Part shown: piece by piece, positions 42,340-54,010 of the stretch
How the letters are laid out: each line of letters starts with the position of its first letter
How positions within the stretch are numbered: the first letter of the stretch is position 1
Source: Pseudorasbora parva
Lineage: Eukaryota; Chordata; Actinopteri; Cypriniformes; Gobionidae
Direction: 5' to 3'
NCBI RefSeq assembly: GCF_024679245.1
Contig: NC_090178.1
Span: forward strand, 5,345,202-5,409,201
Length of the DNA: 64,000 nucleotides
Made by a program: the position numbers and the translations under genes
The notes under the pieces: model-generated
The model's database searches: none
The model's input: only the letters and a program-made list of their open reading frames with translations
Told to the model about the DNA's origin: nothing

Positions 42340-42772
42340 AGCTGAAAACGAAAGTTAAGAACGACACACATTCGTTGCGTTTTACCGTGAAATAGAGTTC
42401 CACGTCTTTATTAAAATAAACACATTAATGATTTAACTCTCATCCACCTGCAGTTTTTGGGATGTTTACCCACCTGAACCGCCGATATAACCGCAATCTG
42501 CTCATACTCCGAGTCCTTACACAAAAAATGTCTTTCTGCTACATCCGTGTGTAGTTAAATGGACTAAACGAAGCATTGAGGCAGATGATTTTGCCTCAGG
42601 GATTTTAATTTGATTAACTTGAGTTATTTGATTAATTGTTTCAGCCCTAAATTGCAGTTTATGTTACTTCCGTATTGGCTTCAAGAGAGATCACGGGAGG
42701 TTGCCGCTTGGTCTGGCTCTTACACTATTGCTGCTGTAAACGATAGTTTGTTTTCCTTCGTTTTGTCTTTTC

Positions 42773-44835
42773 CAGGGGTCGGCAACCACAGCTCTTTCAT
42801 CCCTCTGCAGCGTCTCCCCCTTGCTTTAAAAAAAATATATTGGAATCAATATATAAAAGCTATTTTATTTAATTAATTGATTTTTTTTCAATGGTATACC
42901 TTTTATTTTTAAGATCGAAGTGATCTTGTTACATTAAAAATTTGTTTTTTTATAACATTTTTTTAATCAAAATGTGCGTCACATCCCATGTGCACCACAG
43001 TGACAGGACTCGTCACACGCTGCTGCATATCATCGCGCACAACAATAATTGGGATTTTTCGATTCCCGGTAATCTAACAATGGATAAATGTTTAAAAAAA
43101 GGAATAGTTTCTGAAAGAAATAGAATATTTAATGCTTCATGGACAGATTTGTTTGCCTTCACTGCGGACGATGCTGGCTTACCCGTGCGCTTGATATGTG
43201 GCGAGTAATTCGCAAACAACAAAAAATGTAACATAGAAAGAAATTTCCAGAACAAACACACAGCATTTGCTGCAAAGTACAAAGCTGGAGATGAACAGAA
43301 AAAAAGGGCAATTTTGGAACGGCTGCGGAAAGCTGAGCAGAGCAAACTTACTTTCAAGAATTGGATTAAGTCTACAAACTCAACTGCTGCTAGTTTTGTG
43401 TGTTCTCAGGAGATAGTCAGGTGTGTAAAGCCATTTACAGATGGAGAATATTTCAAAGAATCATTCATTCAAGTATCAGAACATCTATTCTCTGACTTCA
43501 AAAACATGATGAAATTGTTCAGAAAATTAAAGATATGCGCCTCTCTCTGCAAAAAACATCAAGAACAGAACCATAAAGATGGCAGCAAACATCACCGGTC
43601 AACAAATTAGGGACATTAATTTAGCTCCAGCACTCAATCGCCTGTTATGCGTCAAAAGATGTAAACCATATTAAGCAAATTGCATTGTTCTGCTGATACT
43701 GAACTCTGCTTGGCCACAAAAAGAGTAAAAGCAAGTTGCTAATTTTGGAGATTTTTGCTGAAATAATTTCTCACAAGAGTTTTCAAATGACTGATTTGAT
43801 GTGATGATCTTTGTTGATTAATTTACTAATGAACAGTTGTGCATTCCCATTTTATAACCTCAAAACTTGCATAATTCATTCTCGCGCAATATACCCGCGC
43901 CAATATCAGACCGTGTGTTATCGATTTAATATCGGTATTTCAATATTAGATTGTGGTACATTGATTGTGCAAAGCCAAAATTGTGGTACTGAGTCATCCC
44001 TAATGTCTGGAACATATGAAAACTTTCCTGGAAAGCAAAGAACTCAAACCAATCCTGAACTGGAACAGCCAGATTGGCTGGATAAGCTGCACTTCATGGT
44101 AGATATGACAGGGCACTTCAACACGCTGAATAAAGGTTTTCAGGGAAAAGGAAGTACAGCCCTACCCATGGTGGAGGAGGTTTTGGCCTTTGAGCGCAAA
44201 CTGTCATTGTTTTCCAGATATGTACGCTTTCTCATTTCCCCTCTTTAAGAAAGTTCATAAAAGAAAATTACAGTTATTTACAACGTGTAATAATCGCAAT
44301 ACAAACTGCATTTGGGAAAAGATTCGGTGAGTTCAGAGAGGAAAAAAACACATTATCCTTTCCTGTCACTCCCCTGAACGTCGACCCATCCCTGTTGAAC
44401 ATGGCTGCGTTTACAGGCGCAAGTCAACAAGATCCTGAAACTGAACTTGCCGACATGGCTGATAAAGACGTATGGGTGTCTAAGTTCAAAAGACTGACAG
44501 CTGATCTTTTGAAGACGTTGCGTGTCAGAAGGCCATTCTTGCTCCAAATCCCAAATGGAGCGATACTGAAAACTTCTCAAAACCCAACCAACTTGTGTTT
44601 GACACATGGAATGCAATTCCCGACACTTATGAACATGAAAAACAATGCATTTGGAGTCCTTTCGATCTTTGGATTCGTAGCTTTTTTCCAGCATGAACTA
44701 CATAAAAAGCAAATATAACTCGCACCTCATGGATGACAGCTTGCATTCCTGTGTGAAGATCAAAGTCATGCCTTACAGCCCTGATATCGAGAAGCTCTGC
44801 AGTGGTGTTTTAGGAACACAAATCACATTAATTAG
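42773..44835 (+). mobile_element. hAT element with decayed transposase
   Basis: The left end CAGGGGTCGGCAACCACAGC with following CTCTTTCATCCC is the start of a widespread vertebrate hAT type. A transposase relic follows (43080-44835). A matching right end could not be found, so the right border is taken at the end of the coding relic. Confidence 0.7.
43080..44835 (+). pseudogene. hAT transposase relic (GTF2IRD2/ZBED-like)
   Basis: Segments appear in the expected order but in several frames. ATG 43080 opens FNASWTDLFAFTADDAG and the Cys pair RLICGE of a BED-like zinc finger. KAEQSKLTFKNWIKSTN and EYFKESFIQVSEHLFSDF follow (43320-43500), then KQIALFC near 43675, LDKLHFMVDMTGHFNTLNKG (44075-44140) and VLAFERKLSLFSR. 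The end carries the hAT dimerisation segment AFGVLSIFGF (44648-44680) and then MNYIKSKYNSHLMDDSL in another frame. The RNase-H catalytic middle, between about 43700 and 44030, is largely missing. This organisation matches hAT transposases from which GTF2IRD2 and ZBED genes were domesticated. Many stops rule out function. Confidence 0.82.
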
Positions 44836-45466
44836 GTGAGAAGGCTATCTTTTTTAATATGCTATTATTTTGCTAATTTGTATCTTGGACCCTGAACTTA
44901 TGTAGTAGTTTTTTATGTTCAGACTCACTCGTTAATCGCTGTAGCTATACGTGACGGGAAACAAGAGGATGACAACTGACAACTTCGGTCATAATTAAAC
45001 CATAACCTGGCAGAATTTTATGCTTGCTCTTTCTAATATGCTGCTCCTATGTTTTATTTTTATTTTTAAAGTGGACTGCTTTTTGTTTTTGTTTTTCCAC
45101 AAAAAAGGGAAGGACTCAAACAGCCATGTATAATGCATTGTGTTTGAAAGTAACCCTACGTGTGCCAGTGTTTTTTTTAAAATAAGAGTTTTTTTAAAAT
45201 AAGAGTACCCTTCTGGTCAAATATTGCACTGCAGACATTAATAACAGCTTTAAGTCATCAATGTTATATTAGTTGTCAAAAGAGCTGACTTCTTGTAACC
45301 GAGTAGCTCCTTTTTAGGTACCAAATCGTCATCAGAGGCTGACATGCTGCTCTTTGGGTATACTCTTAGACAGGTGGTGTTGTTATTGTTGTGCGCACTA
45401 GGGAAAGTAAATGTGCCATACGTCATTGCTTTGCTTGCTATATCATTGATATCGCTAAATGACCAT
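44836..45466. other. Intronic DNA, nothing recognised
   Basis: Contains a direct duplication of AAAATAAGAGTTTTTTT near 45180-45200 but no exon or element ends. Confidence 0.5.
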
Positions 45467-45975
45467 AGACTATATAAAAAAATGGATGTAGTGTCCTAAC
45501 ATCACCCATAGGATTCTGAAAAGCAGTTTTGAAGCGTAAAGTAGAGACGAGCTGTTTCCATCTTGGATAACAGGCAATGGGCAAAGAGGCGGGATGTGGG
45601 CGGAGCCGAGGTGACACGATGACCAATAGACATCGGCTAAAGGGAAATCCACCTGTCAATCAAAGTGGCCACGCCCTTAATTATGCAGGAATGTAAGTCT
45701 TTATATAATGTAAACAAATTAGTTTTTTAAAATGTCACCCCCTCACAGTTGTCATGAAGGGAAAAATTTGCTGTATAGACCAAAACCACAATTTGTACCA
45801 GGCTGTAAACATGTTTTTTTGCTGCTGTAAAGTTGGGCATTTTAACATGGGGCTCAATGAGATTCTGCTCCTTCTGGAGCCTGTCCCTAGTGGCCAGTCG
45901 ATGAATTTCAGTTTAAGTCACTTTCGTATTGGCTTCAAGAGAAACTGGGGGCGGTTGTTGCTTGGATATAACAAT
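45467..45975. mobile_element. Dispersed repeat X, uninterrupted copy
   Basis: ATAGACTATATAAAAAAATG through CTTCAAGAGAAACTGGGG matches both halves of the split copy at 36661-37106 and 42650-42720. Its class is unknown. Confidence 0.75.
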
Positions 45976-46180
45976 TTTTTTTAATCATGTAAAAATGTAT
46001 CCCAGTATTATTGTGGATAATATTATATGGCACAACAAACCTATTACTAAATCTCCCTTTACATGAATCTTGCACAAAAATTATATACAAATTAATTTTA
46101 GCATTTACTCTCCCTTTCGAGTGCCAGGGGCAAAGCATGCTGGGAAATACAAAATCCCATCCAGTTTCAGTTAAACTTAA

Positions 46181-46563
46181 AGCTACACTGTGTAACTTTT
46201 TTTTGTTTATTCTTAGCTAAAAACACTTAGTGCTTTCAAAAAATATGTGCTCATTAATGTATATTTACTTCTTTCAAGTAATGTCCCATTGAAAATTCAT
46301 ACGGGTGAGGGGTTCGAATGCTGGTCGCCATGTTGCCCCTCCATCTTGAAAGTACATTAGCCAAAGAGGGACATACCCAAAAATTCAAGCTTCGCCTTTC
46401 GAGTTTTAACACTCAATGGCACTCATGGAACGAGGAAAATCGGCCCGTAGGACCGTAAGAGTTCAGATTTGAGAGGAATTGAAGAGGAACAGAAATTAAT
46501 ATTCACTGGATGGTCATATACCTTTACACCGCTAGATGAGGGGAAATATCACACAGTGTAACT
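46181..46563. mobile_element. TTAA-type MITE, AGCTACACTGTGTAAC ends
   Basis: AGCTACACTGTGTAAC and CACACAGTGTAACT are inverted ends of a 383-bp element with TTAA on both sides (46177-46180 and 46564-46567). A partial copy is at 49748-49932. Non-coding. Confidence 0.85.
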
Positions 46564-46567
46564 TTAA

Positions 46568-47079
46568 TAAACTAAAGTAAACAAGTTCATACAACTGAAA
46601 ACAATGAAACAGTTCAGTTTACTTGAAATATGTCAGTGCTATGAACTCAAAAGAAAAATAAACATCCCTAAAGTGCCGAAAAAAGTTACCGTTGGGTACC
46701 AGCACTGAATTTTAGGTCCTGGGACTGGTTAAAATGTGAATGGAACCCACACCACCACACATTATACAAGATCAGATATTTCTTGATGATGCTCAGTCAG
46801 GATCTATTGCGCACCAAAATCCTCATATTAGAATGATTTGTGAAGGATCATGTGACACCGAAGACTGGAGTAATGATGCTGAAAATACAGCTTTGATCAC
46901 AGGAATAAATTACATGACATACATTACTATATATTCACATAGAAAACTCTTGTTTTAAATTTTAAGAATGTTAATGTTACTGTTTTTTTTAAACTTTTTT
47001 TATCAGATAAATGAAGCCTTACCAACATCAAACTTTTTTTTTTTTTTTTGGTTTAATAATTATGAATTTTTCCACTGCT
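46568..47079. other. Intronic DNA with a poly-T run
   Basis: No exon seen. About 20 T at 47031-47050. Confidence 0.5.
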
Positions 47080-47455
47080 CTTCTTCCACTGTCTCACCGT
47101 CTTTCTGATGAGACGTTTAACTGAGGTCCCGACTGTCTGTGGTCGTTAAAAATCCCAGGATGTCCTTCGATAAATAGTAGGGGTGTAACCCTGGCATCCT
47201 GGCCAAATTTGCCCTTTGGCCCCTGTCTATCATGGCCTCCTAATAATCCCCATATAATGATTGGCTTCATCACTCGGTCTCCTCTCAACCAATCAGCTGG
47301 TGTGTGGTGAGCATTCTGCCGCAATATGGCTGCCGTCGCATCATCCAGGTGGATGCTGCACATTGGTGGTGGTTGAGGAGATTTCCCCCTTCTATGTAAA
47401 GCGCTTTGAGTGCCTAGAAAAGCGCTATATAAATGTAACGTATTATTATTATTAC
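47080..47455 (+). mobile_element. L2-type retroelement 3' tail (LINE or SINE)
   Basis: Ends in TAAAGCGCTTTGAGTGCC, then AAAAGCGCTATATAAATG and a (TAT)n run, the hairpin tail recognised by L2-clade reverse transcriptases. The preceding part (CCCTGGCATCCTGGCCAAAT) is a known-looking teleost L2 3' segment. It is 5' truncated, so LINE and SINE cannot be separated. Confidence 0.7.
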
Positions 47456-47820
47456 TGCTTGTTTCTGTCTTGGTAATAGTTTTTGTCACAGTCTCTCACT
47501 GAGATGCTGTTTTTTGTGACCAGGGTTGATGTGACTCATTGGTGCAGCAGTTACAAGCACCTTTAGTGACCCTGTAATCAGAGGAGCGTAACGAGCAACA
47601 GAGTCTTCTCATTTGCATTTCTTGTCCGTTTACCCCTGCGATTTACATGCCAGATGTTTGTTTAGCATGTTCCATCTGCCAAGCCAGAAATTTGACTGAC
47701 TGCTCCAACATCTAAGGCGTAATGCAATGGGGAAAAAAGTTTGCCTGGTTCCAAATTACATAGTTTGTTTTGCTGTTTTAAATGCAGATGCAGTCAGTTC
47801 TTTGCCACTCTCATGTATAA
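47456..47820. other. Intronic DNA, nothing recognised
   Basis: No exon or repeat end seen. Confidence 0.5.
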
Positions 47821-47824
47821 TGGG

Positions 47825-48976
47825 AGGGTGGATGGGGGGTCTAATCCTATTTCATGTATTCTGCCTTATTTATACTGTTAAAGAGTTGATTCTCATGCTA
47901 AACATGGCATGTTTTCAGAAACGAGTTGGATGTATGACCGAGTATTTCTGTGCCAAAAACACACCTTCAGGATTCGTATAAGTTTCAGAAAGTTTTTTTT
48001 TTTTTAGTATGGCCCTGTATAACGTCATAAAGGGCAGGATTCCTTGAGCGAGAGCAAGAGCTGTCCATCAGCGAGCTTCGTTTGCTTTAGGGGAGCCGCC
48101 ATCAGCGCTGTCATTTTTGTTTTTAGACCACGAAAACATTAATGTCACTAAAGAAGTGTGTTTGGTGAGGGAGAGAGAAACTTGTTCAGCTTCCCAAAAA
48201 AACAGCGTTAAGGAAACAGTGGATGCACTTTGTTTTCCCGGAGCATCATCAGAGTTTTGCAAATGTTTTTGTTTGTTCCTGGTCATGAGTCAAAACCGCA
48301 GGTGGAGAGTGATACTGCATCCAATGTGTGTGTTTTGTTGGCAATCGAATTGAAATGTCAAAAATCAATTGGCATGTAACTGTGCGTACGTGCGTGCGCG
48401 CGTGTGTGTGTGTGTGTTTAAAAGGGTTTGTGTTTTGCTGAGGCATGCGGATATTTCCAAATATGAAAGCTATCTAGTTTTACTCTTAGCTCTGTATAAT
48501 GCTTGAAGAAAAAGTTGGTCTCTATTTGCACTTTGAATATTGAGGACTTTGATTATGGTTCTTGTTTGCACTTAATATCTATGATCAATTAAGGGGTTCA
48601 GTCAGGACAGGAGGTCAAAAGAAGCTTGTGTGCAGTTTCTGAGGTCTGAAGAGACAATCATACAGTAAAGAAGCCAGGCAGTTGAGTTTTTGGCAAAACC
48701 TTTACAGTGCTTGATTCATTTTACTGCATATGATAATTCATACTCAGAAAGTAGACCTGACATTACATTCATTACAAGATGAGTTAAAATATTTCAAATG
48801 CATCATTGAGGATTTTTTAAAAAGACTGTGTAAAAATCCAATCTCCTGTCCCGTCTTGTGAGATAAGTGTCTCGTCACACCCCTATACTCTTCGGAGAAA
48901 TGAAGGATTCAATACTACTCTGTAGGTTCCCAAGATTAACATAAGATTGGCAGAAACTCTGTGTGTTGTATATCCT
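47825..48976 (+). mobile_element. TTAA-type element, family A, copy 2
   Basis: Lines up with 6204-7695 over most of its length: ATACTGTTAAAGAGTTGATT near the left, and CTCTGTAGGTTCCCAAGATT near the right. The right end is followed by TTAA (48977-48980). Both terminal repeats are more decayed than in copy 1. Contains a THAP exon relic. Confidence 0.65.
48142..48305 (+). pseudogene. THAP zinc-finger exon relic, family A copy 2
   Basis: Starts MSLKKCVW from ATG 48142, then a TGA at the ninth codon and loss of the second Cys. The middle is well preserved: ALRKQWMHFVFPEHHQSFAN then VFVCS, the Trp and third Cys of the domain. A TGA then removes the His-Phe pair. The splice donor seen in copy 1 (GCGGTGAGT) is GGTGGAGAGTG here. 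Where copy 1 has its premature stop, this copy has His, so the two copies carry different lesions. Confidence 0.7.
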
Positions 48977-48980
48977 TTAA

Positions 48981-49366
48981 GTAAATGTTTGCACATTTCT
49001 ACCATAGTAAGTATCGCCCCAGCCCTATAGACTCTAAAGGAGTCCTGGTGCAGGTAGGAGAGATCTGACATTCTCGGTAGCTTCCTGGAGGTTTGATGTC
49101 CCAAGTTGTCTGCCAGGCTACTCCCATTATTACATTCCCCACAGGCAACCATGTGTTTCACTGCAGCTGGATGCCTGGCGACGGGAACAGCCTGCAGACT
49201 TCACTGTGCCCTTGAGAGCAGTCTATCTCCAATAGTGATACCTACTAACCAGGCCGAAGACACGGATTGACTTAGGACAGTGATTGTAGATAGAATCTTG
49301 AACTCTTCAAATGAAAAAGTAATCAAAGTTTTGGAAGGTGAAAAATGGCATTATAAAAGTTTCAAG
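48981..49366. other. Intronic DNA, nothing recognised
   Basis: No exon or repeat end seen. Confidence 0.5.
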
Positions 49367-49747
49367 GGTTCTCAACTCTGGCATGCAAGATCCAACCCAA
49401 ATCAAACACACCTGAACAATCTAATCAAAGTCTTCAGGATTAGAAAGTTATAGGTATGTGAGTTTGATTGAAGGTGCCCTAGAATGATTTGAAACAATAT
49501 GTTAAATTGTTCTCTGATATCTACATAGAGGGTGTGTGGCTTATTTAAGGGCAAAATAGTCCAGATACAGTTTCAACTCAAGAAATTGTCCTCAGGATGT
49601 AATGCTCTGTTTTTGCCTTTTTTGGAAGGGTCATTAATATTAATGTTGAGCTCTGCTCTGATTGGCTTATTTCAGCAGCTGTTCAGTTGTTCAGCGAAGC
49701 GGCTCGTGAGTCCTGACAGAACACAGACCGACTGAATGACACTTTAA

Positions 49748-49932
49748 TGCTACACTGTGTGACGTTTTTAGTTTATTCTTAGCTGAAAACACTTAGTTCT
49801 TTCAAATATATATGTGCTCATTAATGTATATTTACTACTTTCAAGTAATAAAGTATTCTCGTAAGTTTATATGCCATTGAAAATGCAGACGGGTGAGGGC
49901 TTCGAATGCCGGTCGCCATGTTGCCTCTCCAA
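49748..49932. mobile_element. Truncated TTAA-type MITE, copy of 46181-46563
   Basis: TGCTACACTGTGTGACG after TTAA (49744-49747), then TTTATTCTTAGCTGAAAACA and GGTCGCCATGTTGCC, follow the 46181 copy. They diverge after about 49932. The empty site is visible in family B copy 1 at 8332-8340 (ACACTTTAAGC). Confidence 0.8.
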
Positions 49933-50489
49933 AACATGTAGAACATGTGCATGATAGTGCACTATAAAACATGATAGTGTACGTGTACTTTTCACAGAAA
50001 AGGTCTGATTGGGAATTTAAATGACTGAAATCTGGCAAACACAAACGATCCTCTTTTTCCCCCGACAAAACTAAACTACATTTTAGACTTTCATCTTTTT
50101 GTCTTCACTGACTTTTTCGTCAGCAAATTTTACAAAATGAACAGAAGCCTTGTCAAATGACTATCGTTTGAACTTATATGCTGGAGAAGGTGACGTTAGC
50201 TAGCAGGATCGATTGAGCGATCTGTAAGCAACTAAACTAACGTAGCATGACATGCGTATCTATGGTTGTATTTTGTAATACAAAATAATATTTACCTTTG
50301 TCATTAGACACATTATTTTAGTTTTGTATGGTACTTGTAGTTTCCTATTATTACTGTAAGCATCTTGCGTTATCTAGACAATGCTGTCTCTCTAAGAAAC
50401 TTTCAATTAATTCAGAAATTGTTTAAACAGTCAATACGTGTATAAATCACTACTTACTGCTTGCAGGAATACAGTTGGAATTGCCCATT

Positions 50490-50704
50490 TCTTTCGTTTT
50501 AGACGCTTAGTGACGCATGATATTGTCCCAGGTTAGAAAAACTGTCCGCGGTGAAATGGGCCGAGCAAACAAAGGATTTTGAATTAAATTGTTGCGGTCT
50601 CCAAACCATGACTGTTGACATTTTTTATCTGTGGGAAGGGTATGAAACATCCTCACGTCTCCTGCACAGCCTGGAACATGACATTTGTGTCCATGAGTTG
50701 CCAT
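50490..50704 (-). pseudogene. THAP zinc-finger exon, family B copy 2, one frameshift
   Basis: From ATG at 50704 on the - strand the frame reads GHKCHVPGC (first two Cys ligands), then FHTLPTDKKCQQSWFG with the conserved Trp. A frameshift near the Asn-rich stretch follows. In the next frame it continues FVCSAHFTADSFSNLG, giving the last Cys and His and the AxxF core. All four zinc ligands of a THAP domain are therefore present, in two frames. No transposase core follows in this short copy. The domain differs clearly from the family A THAP sequence, so the two families are not recent relatives. Confidence 0.78.
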
Positions 50705-51074
50705 TTTCGCTATCCTCTCGTCATCGCTATCGCTTGTTTACCTGCAGTCCCGATGATTCGGCTGCACAGTTCCGCCTGACAATGAAGATTGGCTGATATG
50801 CACATTTTTGGGGCGTACATATTAATGATCCCAGTGATTGCATCACAGTTGGTGTTATGTTGAGAATCACTTATTTTTCTGTGGTGTTTTTCATGTACGA
50901 GATTTACATATGAAGGAGGAGGCAATGGCATTTGAGACGGTATGTGATGTCCATGTACTGAACTCTTATTATTTCACTATGGCAAGGTTAATAAAATGTT
51001 TAATTCTAAGGCACCTTTAAGGTTGGAGTGAAACTTTGCAGGATAGTGGACCTTGAGGGCCAGAGTTGAGAACC

Positions 51075-52600
51075 TCAACATTGTACGATTTTGGGATGTC
51101 CGTGTCTGTGGTCGTGGCTCCTAAACGGTGGTCCTATGTCGTACAGTGAGAACGGTTCAAAAATGGCCGTTGTCACGTTCTTGAGACCAAAGATAGCCTG
51201 CAATCATTTTCTAACAGTATCCAAAATGTGTAATGATCATTTTGCAGCGTGTTTGCTGCTATGACCCAAGTCTAATGTCTAGCCAATAAAAATGCAATAT
51301 GAAGTGGCCAATTGATCAACGCAACATCACATAGATGTTGAGTTGGCTGATTCCAACAGATGACTGATAGTTATTTGATTATACACTAAATTTTCATTAA
51401 TTATCCCCCATTAATTATCATGTACTATAATGCAAAAAAAATGTCATTATTCGCCACTATGAATAAGTTTAAAAATTACAATCAAAATATTTTCAAGTGA
51501 CTGACTGACTATTTTCAGTGACTTTTTTATGTAAGCATATTTAAATATAAAATATGGACTCTTCACCATTTAGGAATAATGGAAAATACATGCATGCATA
51601 CACTCATACCAATTCCTCTCAGGTAAATAATGTAAAGCACTCCTGTTTACTTACAGCTGCAAACATATATTGCATAGTAAAATGGATTTTTGCAATACCA
51701 GTAATTGGAAAATGTGCTTAATTCACATGGAAATGTCACAGTGCAAAAAAATCTAAATGATCTGTAAAATAGGCTTTACTTTCTTTATACATCATTTAAT
51801 TTCTTTTCTTTTTTTTTTTATGACATTCACTCATTAATACATTTATTTATTCAGAGCTGGTCTATTATTTGCTTGAACACAACCTCGAGTGGGTTTTTTT
51901 CCTTGGTCTAGGGGCTTAAGTGTCATGCAAACCAGTAACCACAGTAAGGAAATATGGGATTCAAGCAGAGACCACACACACAACCTCACTGTCAGGCTAA
52001 AGCAAGACTGGCCAACCCACCTGACACACTTTTACATCAGTTGGTTGATGAAGAATAGCCTGTTCTACAGGTCTGAACAAACAATACCCCATAGATACAC
52101 ACTTCACCCACTTCTGAATGCCTTTTTTTCTGAATTCCTCTCAGGTAAATAATGTAAAGCAGTCCTGTTCACTTACAGCTGCAAACATATATTGCTGTCT
52201 ACCGTCTATAGAAACATGATACAGCAAAATCTCATCAGCTGATGCTTTGCTACCCCCGCAAGGTGTATATCGTCGCACTGCTTGGCTCTAACCTGATGGG
52301 TAATTTAACATTCTGTACATGTCCATCACTAGTGGTTTGCAGAGGCAGTCGTGATGACTTTGTGGCTTGTAATTATGGGCTGTCACAACCATTCTCTAAT
52401 GCTGGCAATTTATTGCAGTCTAATGCTCCCTAAAGAGCTTTGTAAGTGTCATGAAAATGCTTATGAAATCTGCACGGTCACATCTTTGTACAGTAGATTA
52501 TCATGCAAAAGATTTGAGTCTAAAATTCTTTATAAGTATGAGAATGCAAACGCTGCTTATTTTTTTTAACACTTTCACATCTTTTAGTAAGGAATAATTA
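51075..52600. other. Intronic DNA with a 63-bp direct repeat pair
   Basis: AATTCCTCTCAGGTAAATAA and the next 43 bases occur at 51611-51673 and again at 52133-52195 with two mismatches. No exon or known element is recognised between or around them. Confidence 0.6.
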
Positions 52601-54010
52601 TCTCTGGTCCATTGAATTAAAAGAAAATAGTGCACACCCGAGGTGGTAATGCGTAATGTGCAATATTTTCTAATAATTCAATAGACCGGAGTTGATTATT
52701 CTGGTTATGCTATGGTTACCACACTTCAATACATTGTTCTAATGTTGGTATGTCAAGACATTAGTCAAGTTTTTGTTCTTAAAACACTTTTGTGTGTAGG
52801 ACTAATTTTTTACTCATCTCGTCCCAAGCCTCCGTTATTAATTCCAAAACTTCATTGATAGCAGACTAATGCAGTTATTAATGCAGTTATTAGAGGGAGA
52901 GAGATATTAAGCATCTGTGCGTCTCTTAACAGTGTTCACAGCACCGTCTCTAATAGTGAAAATGTAGTTTTGTGACAAAAAACATAGCAACATAGCAAAA
53001 ACAAGCAAATAATTTGTTGTTTTTATCCTATTGTGTACTATGACTTGCTTGATCAGTCTTGCTGTGTGTTTTGCTCTTTTGCTGTTGTCAGCTGTAAGGA
53101 CATTTTAATAAGGCCATCCTTAAAAATATTTTGGTTTGCAGTAACAGTAAAAATTTTTTAAAAAAGGGTCGGTAGGTAGGTCTATATTTTTTTTTTTCAA
53201 ATTTTAATACAAAAAATTTTTACATTTTTGGTGGTGGTGATTACGTAGGTATGAATTTAAACAAATTGGCATATCGTGACATCACTGACTGGGTCTTCAA
53301 GCCGTGCCTTCGGGCGTGTAGGCTAATTGCAGACTATATAGACAACAAACAAATTGAAATATTTGTCAAAAACATGTTTATTGCATAAATTTCAGGTGCA
53401 TTCTTTAAGAAAAGGGTCCAACCACCAGCTAGCTGTCATTGACTCAAAGCTGTCAACCCTCCCTTTTTTTCCGGGTTTCTTTTCCGGGTTTTCCGGGTTA
53501 GCTCTTTTCCCACTGTCTTCCCGTTTTAGTATTTTCCCGTGATATGTTTCTTATTTTTATGCTCGATTGTGTTAACTCAGAACACGCAACTATCTGTGTC
53601 TCTGAAGTGGCTTGCACTTCTTGCCAGACCAACGCATCTGGTGATATAGACTAGTGCATTTGAATATTAAAAAGCAAAAAGTTGTTTTTATGAATTCAAT
53701 TAATTAAGTAGCTATAACCAGCTATTCAATCAAGAGCAGTGAGTGAGTCCTTATCTTTTGTTTGACAGACAGCAGTAAAGGCTACTGCCCCTTTAAGACC
53801 TAATACAGAGATATGCATCGTCTTTCTCAACTGTATCCACCTTTTTCCGGGGGGCGCTACTGTAAAAAAGAACGTGGGTACAACTTCCGGTGAGACAGCG
53901 GAAGTAGTATGCCAATGGTATTTTGTGTGCTAGTTAGTGACGAGGCTACGTTTTTATTTAATTATTCGGATCATTGTTTTAATATGTAAAGTCGCAAACC
54001 TTTAAGAGAG

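Larger units (their letters stand above)
37107..42649. mobile_element. hAT-type element, 5.5 kb with later insertions
   Basis: The left end CAGGGCTGCAGCTATC is followed by repeated ATCGATTAATCG. The right end TTTCAGCCCT is preceded by TTTGATTAATTG. This is a common teleost hAT end pair. No 8-bp duplication could be confirmed. It contains elements at 37503, 38131, 39708 and 40310, so its own sequence is perhaps 1-2 kb. Confidence 0.6.
36661..42772. mobile_element. Dispersed repeat X, split by a 5.5 kb hAT element
   Basis: Left half 36661-37106 (GTGTCCGTGATGTCACCC, then AGTAGAGACGAGCTGACC) and right half 42650-42772 (CTTCCGTATTGGCTTCAAGA) together match the uninterrupted copy at 45467-45975. 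Everything between them is inserted material. Confidence 0.8.
49472..51016. mobile_element. TTAA-type element, family B, copy 2
   Basis: The ends AGGTGCCCTAGAATGA and TTAATTCTAAGGCACCT match copy 1 at 8052-10183. Flanks are TTGA (left, decayed) and TTAA (51017-51020). It carries the better preserved THAP exon on the - strand, and a MITE inserted at an internal TTAA. Confidence 0.82.
49367..51074. mobile_element. Inverted-repeat element hosting family B copy 2
   Basis: GGTTCTCAACTCTGGC and GCCAGAGTTGAGAACC are exact 16-bp inverted ends. Only about 160 bp of its own sequence remains, because the 49472-51016 element is inserted inside. Confidence 0.75.

Noticed and set aside
37107..42649. 8-bp target duplication for the large hAT element
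   Set aside because: CTAGTGGC on the left has no match next to the right end at 42650, so the duplication was not claimed.
51611..52195. LTR retrotransposon with short LTRs
   Set aside because: The repeats are only 63 bp, lack TG...CA ends, and no primer-binding site or polypurine tract was seen between them.
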